In this document: positions 35,755-46,566 of the stretch, one piece after another
How positions within the stretch are numbered: position 1 is the stretch's first letter
Layout: every line of letters begins with the position of its first letter
Origin: Cyclaneusma minus
Lineage: Eukaryota > Ascomycota > Leotiomycetes > Marthamycetales > Marthamycetaceae
Direction of reading: 5' to 3'
DNA: 64,000 nucleotides
Assembly (NCBI GenBank): GCA_037179335.1
Contig: JAKZHN010000002.1
Span: forward strand, 1,860,001-1,924,000
Notes under the pieces: model-generated
What the model saw: the letters and a program-made list of their open reading frames with translations, nothing else
The model's database searches: none
What the model was told of the DNA's origin: nothing
Program-made: the position numbers and the translations under genes

Positions 35755-36162
35755 CTTAATGCAAAGCAACAAAATGAGCTTTGCTGAAGACGCCATTATC
35801 ACCGGTCTTGTAAATTCTTCAATAAATTGAGAATTACTGATACAAAGACTGACTCTGTGTACAGGAATTTCCTGATGATGACTGGTGGTTTGGTCACCAT
35901 GCCGGCAAGTCTGGCTTGTTCCCGGCGAACTATGTCGAGCTAAATAAATAATCGATTCTTTGAGTCAGTCAAGCAAATGGTGTTTGTATAAAACGGTTTT
36001 AGAATGGAATAAATGGAATGGAGCAGGATTCTGCTAGTGTGAGTTGTAAGCAGTAAGCAAGCGTTAGAATGTTTCAATAAGTCCTATACATAAAAGGTCA
36101 ATGGAGCCACAGCGTTAATATTGTAACTGAACAGTGTTTCTGCTTCGTGCGTCGCGTGATTA
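35755..36162 (+). pseudogene. displaced 3' fragment of the ABP1 gene (last intron, half SH3 domain, 3' UTR)
   Basis: This stretch matches, on the opposite strand, the end of the ABP1 gene at 59.3-59.7 kb. It contains SFAEDAIIT (35,777-35,803), an intron of 55 nt (35,810-35,864; parent 56 nt), a last exon of exactly 87 nt (35,865-35,951) encoding EFPDDDWWFGHH-AGKSGLFPANYVELNK, and about 210 bp of the same 3' UTR up to tgcgtgatt. The intron is kept, so it arose by DNA duplication, not retrocopying. It lacks the first half of SH3 and all upstream domains. An ATG at 35,774 happens to open the frame (40 codons after splicing), but no promoter is seen. Confidence 0.9.
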
Positions 36163-37240
36163 ATATAGCGACCAAAGACTACACGCGCAAGAGTCGCGGA
36201 GCGGCACGCAAAGAAGCAATAATCGAAAAGTGCTAGTCGCTAGAAGGTGGTACATAAGACAGTTTAGCCTGACGAATTGTCAACATTGATCAAGAAGAAG
36301 AGCTGTTTCGAGAAAAAAAAAAGCATATATGGCGTAATGGTATCGTCTCGACATCCAGGTTGTTTTCCAAATTTCCCCTGTCCCTAGTTCTCCAATATGT
36401 CGCCTCGCCAGTGTATCAACGAGCGGACTTTGCGACTGAAACACGCGCCTCGCTGTGTCTGGACTATTGGGATTCGGATACCACTGGTTTGCCATTTGAC
36501 TCGAAAAGATTGATGTAGATTTTTGACGATTTTCTTTGGTTGGGGCGGGGGAGGGGGGAGGGCTTTTGTTGGGGTTGTGTGAGCTGAGTCCGATTCCTAG
36601 CCTAGGACAGGGAAAAGCTAGATAGGATATGTGGCAAGCACGGAGTGGTGGTGTGACAGTGATTAGTATAGGACTTGCTGTTCAGCACACCTTTTCCAAA
36701 GCAAGGATTTTCGTTTGTGTTTAGCTATGCTCATGCAGGACTAAGCCCCTTTCGGCTCTGTATGTTAGAGTGTGACAAAGGCCTTTGGCAAGCTAGCCTC
36801 TCCTGGAGCATACAAGCTCCCCTTAGCTAGACTTACCACTCTATGCTCTTTCGTCCTTACTCAACAGTTTTCTGTATCTAGCAGCGGGCTGTGCCTACAA
36901 GGACAAGAAGGGGGGTTGTTGTGTAAAAGGATGGGTTAGTTACGAAGAGGACAGTTCAAAGAGTTGGTTGAGAAGGAGAAGGGCATTTGACGAGTAGGAA
37001 GCGAAGATTGAGCTGGAAACGAGTCGCCTTACTCTAATCGGACTTCTCTGAGTTACTCGGGTTTCTCTGAATTGCTAGGGTCTTTTATTACTTGTATTTA
37101 TCCTAGCTACCTATCTGGATCACTCCTAATTATTTGGACTTTTCGCACGCAGTTGAAAAACACTGGGCTTTAATTCCAAAGTGTGTCAGAATTTGGCTGG
37201 ATGCCGAGGGAGTATCAGAATCATTCGTGTCGATCTAAGT
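36163..37240. other. intergenic stretch with repeat remnants
   Basis: No confident gene. A 71-codon frame on the minus strand (36,280-36,495; starts MANQWYPNPNSPDTARR) has an ATG but no recognised family. One member of a direct-repeat pair lies at 36,620-36,705. Confidence 0.4.
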
Positions 37241-37765
37241 GACTTGTCACGATGTGAACCCCAGTACACTGAGTGGATCAGGTCAGGACTCAAATCATGG
37301 AGGTGAATTGAAATAAAGAGACAAGAGAGCTATGGGAGGTGAGCTGCTTTTTAAGGAAGCAGTCCCTACTGGCGCGGGGCTAGTCTCGCGCTAACGCCTC
37401 GGCAATCAGCCTCATGTCAAGGGCAAGGCCGTGACAGACTTAGGAACAATTCCGTTTCTCTATTTAAGGTATGTTGTCATCTAGCCAATGAAATCGTCCT
37501 ACTCCCCCAAAGGTTAAAGCCCGTTCTACCCCTTTTCGATTTCCTACCACTAGGGGTCGGAGAGGGAAGAATTTACTCTATGGAGAATGGGAGTGCTCAG
37601 GGAGCGCGAGGAGAGACTGAATACAGAGAGGTAAGACTGCGCAGGGACGCAACTGAGAAGAGTCAACGCTAGATGAGGTCGTGTGGGAACCACGGGGTGG
37701 TGCCGTGACAGTACGGGACTCTCTTTTTAGCACACCCTCTCCAAAGCAACAACTATCCTGATCTA
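36605..37765. repeat. pair of ~110-bp diverged direct repeats about 1.05 kb apart (possible TRIM-like element)
   Basis: Copy 1 at about 36,615-36,705 and copy 2 at about 37,665-37,755 share, in order, gctagat, cacgg-gtggtg, tgtgacagt or cgtgacagt, agcacacc and ctccaaagcaa-like blocks. The segment between has no coding sign and itself carries a solo gypsy LTR. A small non-autonomous LTR element is one reading. Divergence is high and the ends are unclear. Confidence 0.4.
37245..37436. mobile_element. solo LTR of gypsy type
   Basis: 192 bp that begins TGTCACGATG and ends GGCCGTGACA, so the ends form the inverted repeat TGTCACG/CGTGACA. It is flanked on both sides by GACT (37,241-37,244 and 37,437-37,440). 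The 4-bp duplication and the TGTCAC start agree with gypsy element 3 in the island, but the interior differs, so it is a related family. There is no sign of RIP. Confidence 0.75.
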
Positions 37766-37783
37766 TTTCCACAATTCACCCAC

Positions 37784-39064
37784 TCACAGTCCTTTCCTGA
37801 TCCTCAATTCCGCGGCAGCTCTTTCTCTGATTTTGGTTGCCAAAATAGCTCGCGCTATGAAATCCGGGAACACTGACATCATAAGCCACTCCGTAACAGC
37901 ATGGGCCCAGTATCCGGCCACTACATTTCTCCCACAGCCAACTCTGGCGAGTACTGATCGGGCATATGCTCGCGCATCCGGCTCGAAGATGGAGGGTGCC
38001 ACGTCGTGACGGAGCGCGGTTCCTGTTTGGGTTACTGAGGCTGTCATGACTGTAGAGAATGTCAGTGAAGATTCTTCATATACATTTTAAAGAAGTCAAG
38101 GTCCCGCAGTTTGCAAGACAGCCAAACTCGTGAGCATCACCTAGTGACTCTATATCCAACTCTTGAAAGCGAAAGACGTAAAGTAGAAATGTGCTCTCAA
38201 CTTCTCGAAAATGAAAGAATAGAGTAGAAATGACAAAGAGCTAAACGCACTCCCTAAAACCTCAACATCCCTTCCCTCAGCCAACATTTCCCTTCTTAGC
38301 GACGTACTCCAAGCCATATTGAACGCCTTAGCACCCGAATAGATGCTCAGCCACGGACTACCATACTGCGCCACACTTCCCATATTCAGCACCAGACTCG
38401 GTTCATTCTTCAAGAGCAGCGGCATCACCGCCCTCGTAATCTGCGCTGGAAATCTTGCATTTAAATTCAACAACCGATCGACATCTTCACCACTTGTTTT
38501 CTCACAAGTATTGTATGTGAGGCCATCGGGCAGTTCGCCGCCGCCGACATTGTTGACCAGAACGGTGATATTGAGACCTTGGAGGGTGTCTACGATGGTG
38601 TTGATGGCTTGGTGTGATGTGTCACCAGCAAATGCATCGGCAACGACGGTGCGGAAATTAAGCGCGGGGAAAGTGGCGCGGAGTGAGGAAGCAATTGAGC
38701 TGAGTTTGGTGGGGTTGCGGCCGTGGAGAATGATGTTGAAGCCTTGGGATGCGAGCTCGTGGGCGTAGCTGAGGCCGATGCCGTTGGTGGCGCCGGTGAT
38801 TAAAGCCCAGGGTTGGGGGCCGTGGTGATAGCGGGGGAGAGAGGATGGGCGGGTGTAGATGTGGATGAATCGAGTGAGGCGGTAGAGTATATGGGTTGCC
38901 CATATGATGCCAAGACCTGTGAGAGTCGTGAGGAGAAAATTGGCCGCCATGTTCCACGGAAATGGCAGAAGCTGGTATAATTGGAAGTGGGTTGATACGG
39001 AACGAATGGTGGTGATGGCTTGTGGGAATTTGAATAAAGAAGAGAAAGGGGAAGTTGAATGCAT
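37784..39064 (-). CDS. membrane-anchored short-chain dehydrogenase/reductase (3-ketoacyl-CoA reductase / 17beta-HSD12-like)
   Basis: Exon 1 is 38,251-39,064 and exon 2 is 37,784-38,049. The 201-nt intron starts gtgcgt and ends ctacag, joining EVLG to IMTASVTQTG. The product is 359 aa from the first ATG, but the start at 38,950 (MAANFLLTTL) fits the family better. A hydrophobic anchor (TLTGLGIIWATHILY) is followed by PWALITGATNGIG, the Rossmann NAD(P) motif, and NNVGGG. Catalytic residues are visible: Ser in NMGSVAQYG and Tyr/Lys in YSGAK. The resemblance is to ER reductases of very-long-chain fatty-acid elongation (Ifa38 type) and sterol metabolism. Substrate unknown; many fungal paralogs exist. 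Confidence 0.85.
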
Positions 39065-39359
39065 TGACGACAGGCACCCTATGGCGACGTGAACAAGAGC
39101 AGGGGCTCAATCCCGGTGGATTTCAAATCCGATTATCGTAACTCAGAGTCCAATAAGAGCGTATCCTAACGTCCAAGTCACACAGATTACATGAGTGCGT
39201 GCCTGCATGTACATTTTCGCCCCCGCCTTCTCTCTGACACCAGTTCATTACTTAGCATGGAAGTTAGCAATCGTTGAACTTGACTTTGAGAAAAGAACTT
39301 GAGCCGCTCGTTCGTATCTCTCTTCGGCAGAAGCTTCCTGCGAACCTGCTTCCCGGTAC

Positions 39360-42200
39360 TTTCAAGCGGTGTAGATTCAGAGCTTCTATATGAATCATCT
39401 CATCGACCTGACTCCCACGTGACCAGATATGAAAAGTCGATCTGCCAAGGCTATTTGAAGGACCAAGAATCCATTCCGAGTTCAAAGACGAACTATCCAA
39501 GTCGAAGCCTGACGATACCTGAAGCAGCCTGACCGCAGCTTACGTTAAAGTCTTCAACCTTTAGCCGTGTATTCCTGAAGACTCGTGAGCAAAGTCATAT
39601 TGCCAAAGAAACAGGAAAGCTACTGATGTTTGACCGGAATGAGGGTCGTACCACCACTCGAGTCTACTACCGTCGAGACTTCTTGTCTCCACCGAACTGC
39701 ACGCCTACCGCCATTGAACGGTCGGCTTTTTCTTGTTCAGCAAGTGGCATGTTGTAGAGACAGAAACAGGTTCGTAGTGGCGTAGAAATGTACGCATCAT
39801 ATGATCATTCCTAGTTGACTCTTTGTGGATATTCCTGAAAGAGATCTGATGCTTTGAGACTTCGACATCCCGGTGACATCTACATTTCGGAAGAGCAGTG
39901 TGAAGGATAAGTTCTTGAGATATTTATACCCTAACCAATCACTTCTCATAGCGTATACTCGGAAAACAGTTTCTTCAAGTCACGTGCTGAGAAGTCCATG
40001 GAAGATCGAGCTTCCAAGTGGACCTGGTAGGTATTTAAAGGACGCAGACTTTTCTATTTCAACGTCACAAGTCAAACATCACAATGCGCGCTTACACGGT
40101 TCCAGCAAAACTACTCGCGTATTCTCACTCAAAACTTCAGCTATTCGTATTTCGTTCAACAATCACTGCGTGCGAACCCCGTTGAAACAGTACAAGTCAC
40201 TGATATTTGAGTTGAGCCTGAAAACAACCGTCATCCAAGGCTACTACTGTCGAGCCCCCGTATGTCCACCGAACAGCACGCCTACCGTCACATTCTCCCT
40301 ATCCTTTCATAAGGAAAAGCCCAGACTTTAGGTACACAACACTTCCAGTTCTCGGGAATTAACATATTAACCTTGATTGGCTCTTGTAGATACTTCCGCA
40401 AAGGATCTATTGAATTGGGCCTTGAAGTCGTGGTCCTGCGAGTGCCATCGGTCATGTCTGTCTGTCCTGCAGGGTATGTATTTATGAAGAGCAACGTGGA
40501 AGCTAAGTTCTTGAGATACTTATAGTTTATGCAATCACTTCCCAGGAAGCAAGCCCCCCAAAAATCAGGCTGTGATTAGTCATGAGCTAAGGAGATGAAA
40601 TCGAGTTTCTGTTTTGCCCAGCATCGAGAACACGTGAGCAAACATGAATACGACTGAATCGAAAATTCATCATGTGACTCCGTCTGAGTTGTGAGCAAAG
40701 CAACTCGGTCCCCCTGGCCAGCTTATCTGGGTATAAAAAGGACCAGCGGTTCCTTGATCTTTCTTCTGCAATGAAGTTGCGGTACGGAGACTACTTCAAC
40801 GCAGTGTGGAGTTGAGCGACTAAAAGCCGCATTGGGTCTGAGACTGTGGGAAAAAAAAAATCGAATCTGCAAACGGGCAAGCTATGGATGTTTGACAATT
40901 GATTTGGATGTAGAAACCTACCCTGACTGAAGTCTACTGCCGTCGAGAAATCATGTTTCCACCGAACTGTACGACTACCGCCATTGAACAGTCCGCTACC
41001 TTACCTTCTGATCAAAGAGATTTGAAGTCATGGATGCACAACCAGTTTCATAGCGAGTTAACAAACCAGTCTTCGTTGACTCTGGGTGGATATTCCCACG
41101 AAAGATGTGGTCGCCTGGGTTTTGAGCTCAAAGACTTTGTGTGTGAATGTGAAACCTGAGGAGCAATTTGGAGGACAAGTGCTTGAGATATTTATACTTC
41201 ACAGGATTACTTTTCGGAAAATTTCTACTTGGTCCCTTGAAATCCAGAGACTAGAGTGTTCGAGTCATGAGCTCAGGAGGTGAAGGTGGGCTTTGTGAGG
41301 AGCACGTGGGACATGACCGATTTCTGAATTCTGCGTTGGATTGAATGGTGGTCATGTGACGCCCCTTAAGTGGTGAGTCAGGAAAGTGAGCACGCCTGGT
41401 CAACCTCCATGGCTATAAAAAGGTCGAGAAGCTCCTTGACTTTTGGTCCCTAAGAAATGATATTCTGGAAAAGCGATAGATGTGACGAGCCCGATTCCTT
41501 TGGCTTGTGCAGCTGAAGAGGCTACTCAGACTAGAGGTCCCGTTGGGTCTGTGAATGAAAATTGTCAATCTAGGACCGGTAGGCTACTGGTGTTTGACCC
41601 GAATGAGTGATATACCGCCATTCAAGTCTACTACTGCCGAGACCATGCGTCTTTACCGGACAACACAGCTACTGCCATACTATGCTAATCTTTTCATCGA
41701 GAAAGTGCTAGGTTTTAAATACAGAGTCAGATCCACAACCAATGAGCCAGATGAAAGAACAATCCTGAGCGACATTCCAGTGACGCTTCTGAAAGAGAGC
41801 GGGTGGAGGACCAGGACCTCCTGGCGTCGGCGTTTGCGTCTGCTTCTGAATTTTAAGAAGCCATCTGGAGAGTAGGTTCATGACATATTTTATAGTTCGT
41901 AGGATTCTTTCGCTCAGAAGATCACGCTAAGTTTTGTCCAGGTATTGAGGAGCACGTGCGATGTCTACTATGAATGCTACTGGGTAGATCAGTGATCATG
42001 TAACGCTGCCTGGGCTGTGAGTGATGAGTTAGGAAAGTTGGTTCCTCTGATCAACTTCCATGGGTATAAAAAGGCTCAGGAATTCCTTCTCCTTTTACTC
42101 CCAAGAAACGGAGACAACGATCTCTGCTTTGACGAGCCCGACTTGTCTGGGTTGTGCAGTTGAACGGCAAGAAATCACCTTGGGTCTGTGATGGTAAGAT
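39360..42200. repeat. tandem array of four full and one partial ~565-690 bp units, each with a CACGTG-TATA promoter-like layout
   Basis: The anchor CACGTG recurs at 39,416, 39,981, 40,631, 41,303 and 41,953. Each is followed by a TATA-like box: 39,451, 40,032, 40,732, 41,414 and 42,065. The last three read TATAAAAAGG at 101-112 bp spacing. Units 3-5 also share a catgtgac-like element between. A second anchor, cttgagata-ttata, recurs at about 39,913, 40,508, 41,184 and, altered, 41,882. A third block (gtctactaccgtcgag, then ccaccgaactg) recurs at about 39,660, 40,240, 40,930 and 41,623. Units have diverged greatly, so only blocks align. No long frame is shared, though a ~20-codon piece stays in frame in all four full units. 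Confidence 0.75.
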
Positions 42201-43454
42201 GTTGAAGTGGAAGGCATAAGAAGATGTCAAGAACAGGTGGGCAAGTGGATAGGTGGCGGTCAAGTTGTCTAGGGTTTGACAGGGCCAAAGGTGATATGAC
42301 GGCAGAAACAGGAGATGACAGTGACTTGTAGTCGTAACAATAAGAAGTTGCAACAGAAGCCCTACTGCGTCATGATCGGAAAACAGAGTGAATGAACAGA
42401 AACTGTAGGACTGGACAGCCAGTTTAAGACCGTAGACGTGAGTAGAGCACACCATGAATTCAGAGATCTTACGTCTGCTCTCCTCCACACTCCAAACTCC
42501 ACAATGGCGAGGTTGATTCATCGCAAATTCTCTGAGGTCTAAGGTGTCAACTCCTGAGCCTTTATATAGGTAGATAACAGCAAACAAAGGACGAAGAAGT
42601 AGATGGGCTAGACGAAGTCACAAACCAGTTACTTCAGCCATCTTTCCATTTCATTTCGCTCTCCCATCACCAGTCCACCATCACACTCCCTTCCTACCGC
42701 CGCCGCACACCCCCCACCGCCATCGTGAAGGTCAACCCCCAACCCAACAGCACTTCCCATAAGCATTTCCAACCACCGCTAACATGTCATGCTCCATCAC
42801 CACCCAAATCCTGCACCGCAATTTCCCACTTATTCATTCAGACAAAGCGCGCGCTCCATAGCAAGACGAGCGTGGCTTCCTTCCACACCGTGTAATGATC
42901 GCCTTTAGGGTCAAGATTTGAGGATCTTGTGGTTGGACTTCAGAAGGGCGTGTTTTATAGGCTTTGAGAGCAAGCATCAATGAAATCATGTGACCAGCCT
43001 CGCAGAAGGAGAAATTACTGACACATTCCCGGAACCTAAGTCATTGGGAAGAATTCAAGTGATCGAGAGAGTTCCAAAGTAACCGGAAGACGATCAAGTG
43101 ACTGAGAGAAAACCAAGTATTCAGGCGAGATCTAGGTCATTTGGAGCAACACAAGGAATTAGGAATCAAAGAAGAAAGCACAAGCTCAGTCTCAAGAAGT
43201 CTGCCCAATGCCAGGCAGCAGGCTACTCTATGCGAAGATGGGCTTGGCATGCACTGCCACTTCCACCCCTCTATGATTGCTTGAAGCAGTCTATGTTCTG
43301 AACTTCTGGTCTCGAGCCTCTCGCAAGTCCGAATTCGCAACGAGTTGCTTCCTGTTCAAGAATGCTTCAACTTCACAAACAACACAAAAGACATCTCATA
43401 GTCATGTGAAGATGTTTCATATTCATCAAGTCGCTTAAAATCGCAACCCTCTCA
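42201..43454. other. intergenic stretch, no gene seen
   Basis: Right of the array. The 178-codon minus-strand frame at 42,051-42,587 has no ATG start and overlaps array sequence. No other support for a gene. Confidence 0.5.
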
Positions 43455-43601
43455 TATCAGGTCACGCAGGGGGGCTGATCACACATAGGGAGAACGATAG
43501 TAATCTATTGTGTGTTGCTATAGCTCCTTAAAGGAATCTGGAGTGCTGCGCTAGTTTTAGCGCCAAGGCTAGAATTAAGCCCAAGCCCTGGGAGTCCAAC
43601 A
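43455..43601 (-). mobile_element. solo LTR of the copia element 1 family
   Basis: 147 bp aligning with both LTRs of element 1: the caggggggctgatcac start, agagcgatagt-like centre, ctaaggctagaattaagcc (here ccaaggctagaattaagcc) and gggagtccaaca end. Perfect 5-bp target duplication TCTCA on both sides (43,450-43,454 and 43,602-43,606). It is the product of LTR-LTR recombination and shows only light RIP. Confidence 0.9.
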
Positions 43602-43706
43602 TCTCATCATATGCATGCCTTCAAAAGAATATACACCCAATCCCTTACTCCCCATGTCCCAATGTTACCCACACTGTAATTTCCCCCCTCATGAGTCCTG
43701 TATTCC

Positions 43707-46080
43707 TCACAACCCCCCTCCCATCCCATCCATCAACCCCCTCACCACCCCCGGCCCCCTCCCCAACGTCCCCCTCGGGCTCGCAATCAACGCCCCCCTC
43801 ACCTCCCCACCCCCAACCCCACTCTCCGGCCCCTCATAGCTCCCCACCTCCTCACCCACCAAACTCTCATGATCATACACCAGCGTACTATTCACCGCCT
43901 TCACACTCCTACTATAAAGTTCCGTATCCGTCACACCACTGCTGTTGCTAAGACCGCTGAATACGAAATCTTGCTGCGTTGAACCAAAAGTAGCCGACGT
44001 GTTGTAATTCGGCGCCGAAAAGTACGTCGCTATGCCGTTTTGCGTTGTCGAGAGCTGCGAGCCTGAGAGTTTGGAAATGAGAGATGAGGAAGCGGGGAGG
44101 AGTGCGAAGGGCTGTAGCCCGGTGGGGAATACGGAGGTGCCGTAAACAGCGAGATCAAGACCGCGGTCGATGGTAGCCATGATAGTGTAATTCCCCGAGT
44201 CCTTATCTTCTAAAAACGTAGTGTTTGCGACGATCGGATAGTTGTATTTGCTCTGATAATACGTAGAGCCGGTGCGTTGGTCATTGCCGGTAGTGTTTTG
44301 GGACACCCATTGGACTTGGCCGTAGTCGGAGTAGATACCTGTGTTTGCAAACGACAGTGTTTGCGTCCAGGTTTCAAGACTGCTGCTGTTTTGCGAATTG
44401 ACGTGCGAGGAGATGGAAAGAGTGCGGGAGACGGATTGCGTGTAGGTTAGGGTTTCGTTGGCGCCCGTGGAGTTTTGCGTGAATGATTGGGAGACAGAGA
44501 TTACAGGGGCGGGCAGCAAAATGGTGGGTGCGGTGCCGGTGGTTACGGAGGTTTCGTCTTCGTCGAGCCAGATGAAGATCTTGCCGGTTACGTACCAGCT
44601 GTCGCCAGTGGTACCGGCAAGTATTGCGGAAGTGCCGTCTGTGTCGTTGAGGCCAGTGACTATGATGTCGAAGGTGTGCTCGTTTCCATCACACAGAATG
44701 GGAAGCCAAGGCGTGATGTCGATTTCATGTTCGCGAAGATCGTAGGCGTCGATGCCGACTATGGGGCGCCATAGGCCGGGAACGACACCGCCGGTGAAGA
44801 TTACGGGAAAGGGCCATTGGACTCCGGCAAGTGTGCCGTCGATGAGGACTTGGACTTCGCGGAAGGATGAGAAGCCGTAGAGGGTGCCTTCGTTATCCTC
44901 AAAAGTTTCAACAGCACTTGAAAGCGTGTTCGACCACCAGAATTCTTCTGCTGCCTGACCACAGGCCGAGATGGTAAATACTGCTCGGTTGACGTTTTGG
45001 GGGAAATCGATAGTGTTTGACGCGGGCAGAGCCGCGTTCGGAATCATGAACACGCTGCCCATGTCCGCTGAACCCAGTCTTCGAGAAATTGGCAGGATCA
45101 GATCTGCAGGGGCGACGGTGTCTTGGCTCGTAAAAAAAGTTGCTGTCAAGGTCGTGTTGAGGATGCCTGTATAGACGCCGGTGACTACATTCGGGAGGTC
45201 AAAAACGAGGGTCTGAGGCTGCTTCCAGAAATAGAGGAATTCGGACATGTCCTTGACGTAAGTCTCGATGATTCCCACGGTGGTCGGCTCGGCGGTGGAA
45301 GTCCGCCAGACTTCAGTGTCATTGAAGTACATCAGCGCAAGTCGATCATACTGACGGCCCTTGACTGCCATTGTGAAGTTGATGGTGACTCGGTTGAAAT
45401 CGATGTCCGGTGGCGTGTAAGAAGCTGTCGGTCGTTAGTTGAAAGCAGTCCAAATAACAGTCTCCACCGCGCTCCAGTTCAAGTGAGCGAAAGGCAGACT
45501 TACCGACAAACGGATTGCCATAACTGTTGGCAAAGTCGTGGACCATCAATGTCATAGTAACAACCGACCCCGACCCCGAAGAAGCGTCACCAATGGTCGA
45601 AGTTGTTGCGTCGCCATCTTTGTCATCCACAGTCGAATCCGTTGCACCCTCCGGAGTAAAAACTGGTTGGTAAAGCTGGAAAAACTCTTTTACTTCGGTT
45701 TGATTCACGGTCGGGCCGATATCTGGTTGTTGATTAGTTGGCTCCTGGTCCTTGACAAGAATGGCCATTGGAGATGCTGCGATGACCTGCTGTGCTGGCT
45801 GTGCTGGGGCTTTGGAGGTCACACCTATGAACAAGAACAAGTTCCCGAGAGTAGTAGTGAGTAAGAGCACAGCACAGAGAAACTGCATCTTGAGAGCGAG
45901 TCGCACCCGTCGTAGTCGAGACGCTTCATCAGAGGAGTCGACAGAATTATGGTCGATGAGCTGTCGTTCCTCAAAGTCAATGGTGGCGGGGGCTGGTGGT
46001 CTGGCGCCATAATCCTTGTCGATTACTGCAGTGATCTGCCCATCCCGCATCTGCGGGGTATCATCGCCTTCGAATGACAT
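43707..46080 (-). CDS. PNGase A-like glycoamidase (peptide-N4-(N-acetyl-beta-glucosaminyl)asparagine amidase A), membrane anchored
   Basis: Exon 1 is 45,504-46,080 and exon 2 is 43,707-45,424. The 79-nt intron joins NPFVA to SYTPPDIDFNRV. The product is 764 aa. Residues 1-60 are a cytosolic tail. Residues 62-88 (LALKMQFLCAVLLLTTTLGN...) are a single membrane segment, so it is type II with a lumenal or outer catalytic part. The PNGase A domain shows GRQYDRLALMYFNDTEVWRT, STAEP and KDMSEFLYFWK, then a beta-rich body with many N-x-S/T sites. The family releases N-glycans from glycoproteins; plant almond PNGase A is the type member. The C-terminus is Gly-rich without a GPI-like hydrophobic tail. 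The start is the first real ATG after in-frame non-ATG codons. Confidence 0.88.
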
Positions 46081-46239
46081 CCCGAATACCCAAACCAAAG
46101 CAGTCCAAGCGCCGATAAACAGTTCTGCCCTGAGAAGAATGGAGCTGCGTTGATGTATGGCGAAATCCCCAAAGAAACAATCTGTACACAGAAGACGAAT
46201 GGATCGAGATGTTTGCCACGGATTGGGTGGTGGCGAGGT

Positions 46240-46566
46240 CTAGTTGCCGTTTGTTTCACGAAGGCTGTCCCAATAGCGTTTCTTGGCCGCGACTGCCACA
46301 GGCTGGCCCTCGAATCGATTCTGGAAGTAGTTGAAGACGGCAAACTCGTCGCGGCTCATGAGGTAGGAGTCAGGCTCGGACTGGACCTTCCCCCAGATGC
46401 GGTTGACTTCGCTCTCGAGAATGGTGATAACGGTGGGGTTCGCGGCGCCGTCGGGACTGTCTCTGGCGATCTCGAGAGCCTGAGCAACAGACGTGTTTTC
46501 CGGAGACAATGGGGTGGTGGAGGTAATTGTAGTGCTGCCATTTTGGATCTCGGCTTCGGGAGACAT
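46240..46566 (-). CDS. small conserved fungal protein, function unknown
   Basis: A single exon of 108 aa starting MSPEAEIQNGS. A Ser/Thr-rich N-terminal third is followed by a compact domain: ITILESEVNRIWGKVQSEPDSY, MSRDEFAVFNYFQNRF and AAKKRYWDSLRE. I believe similar short proteins occur across filamentous ascomycetes, but no function is known to me. The charged, helical, aromatic-rich pattern looks like a real folded domain. It lies 159 bp upstream of the PNGase A start on the same strand. The first in-frame ATG was chosen; the frame is open further but without an ATG. Confidence 0.75.
   Translation of the reverse strand: MSPEAEIQNGSTTITSTTPLSPENTSVAQALEIARDSPDGAANPTVITILESEVNRIWGKVQSEPDSYLMSRDEFAVFNYFQNRFEGQPVAVAAKKRYWDSLRETNGN

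Noticed and set aside
41248..41262. B-box-like gttcgagtc suggesting a tRNA in the array
   Set aside because: No cloverleaf can be folded around it.
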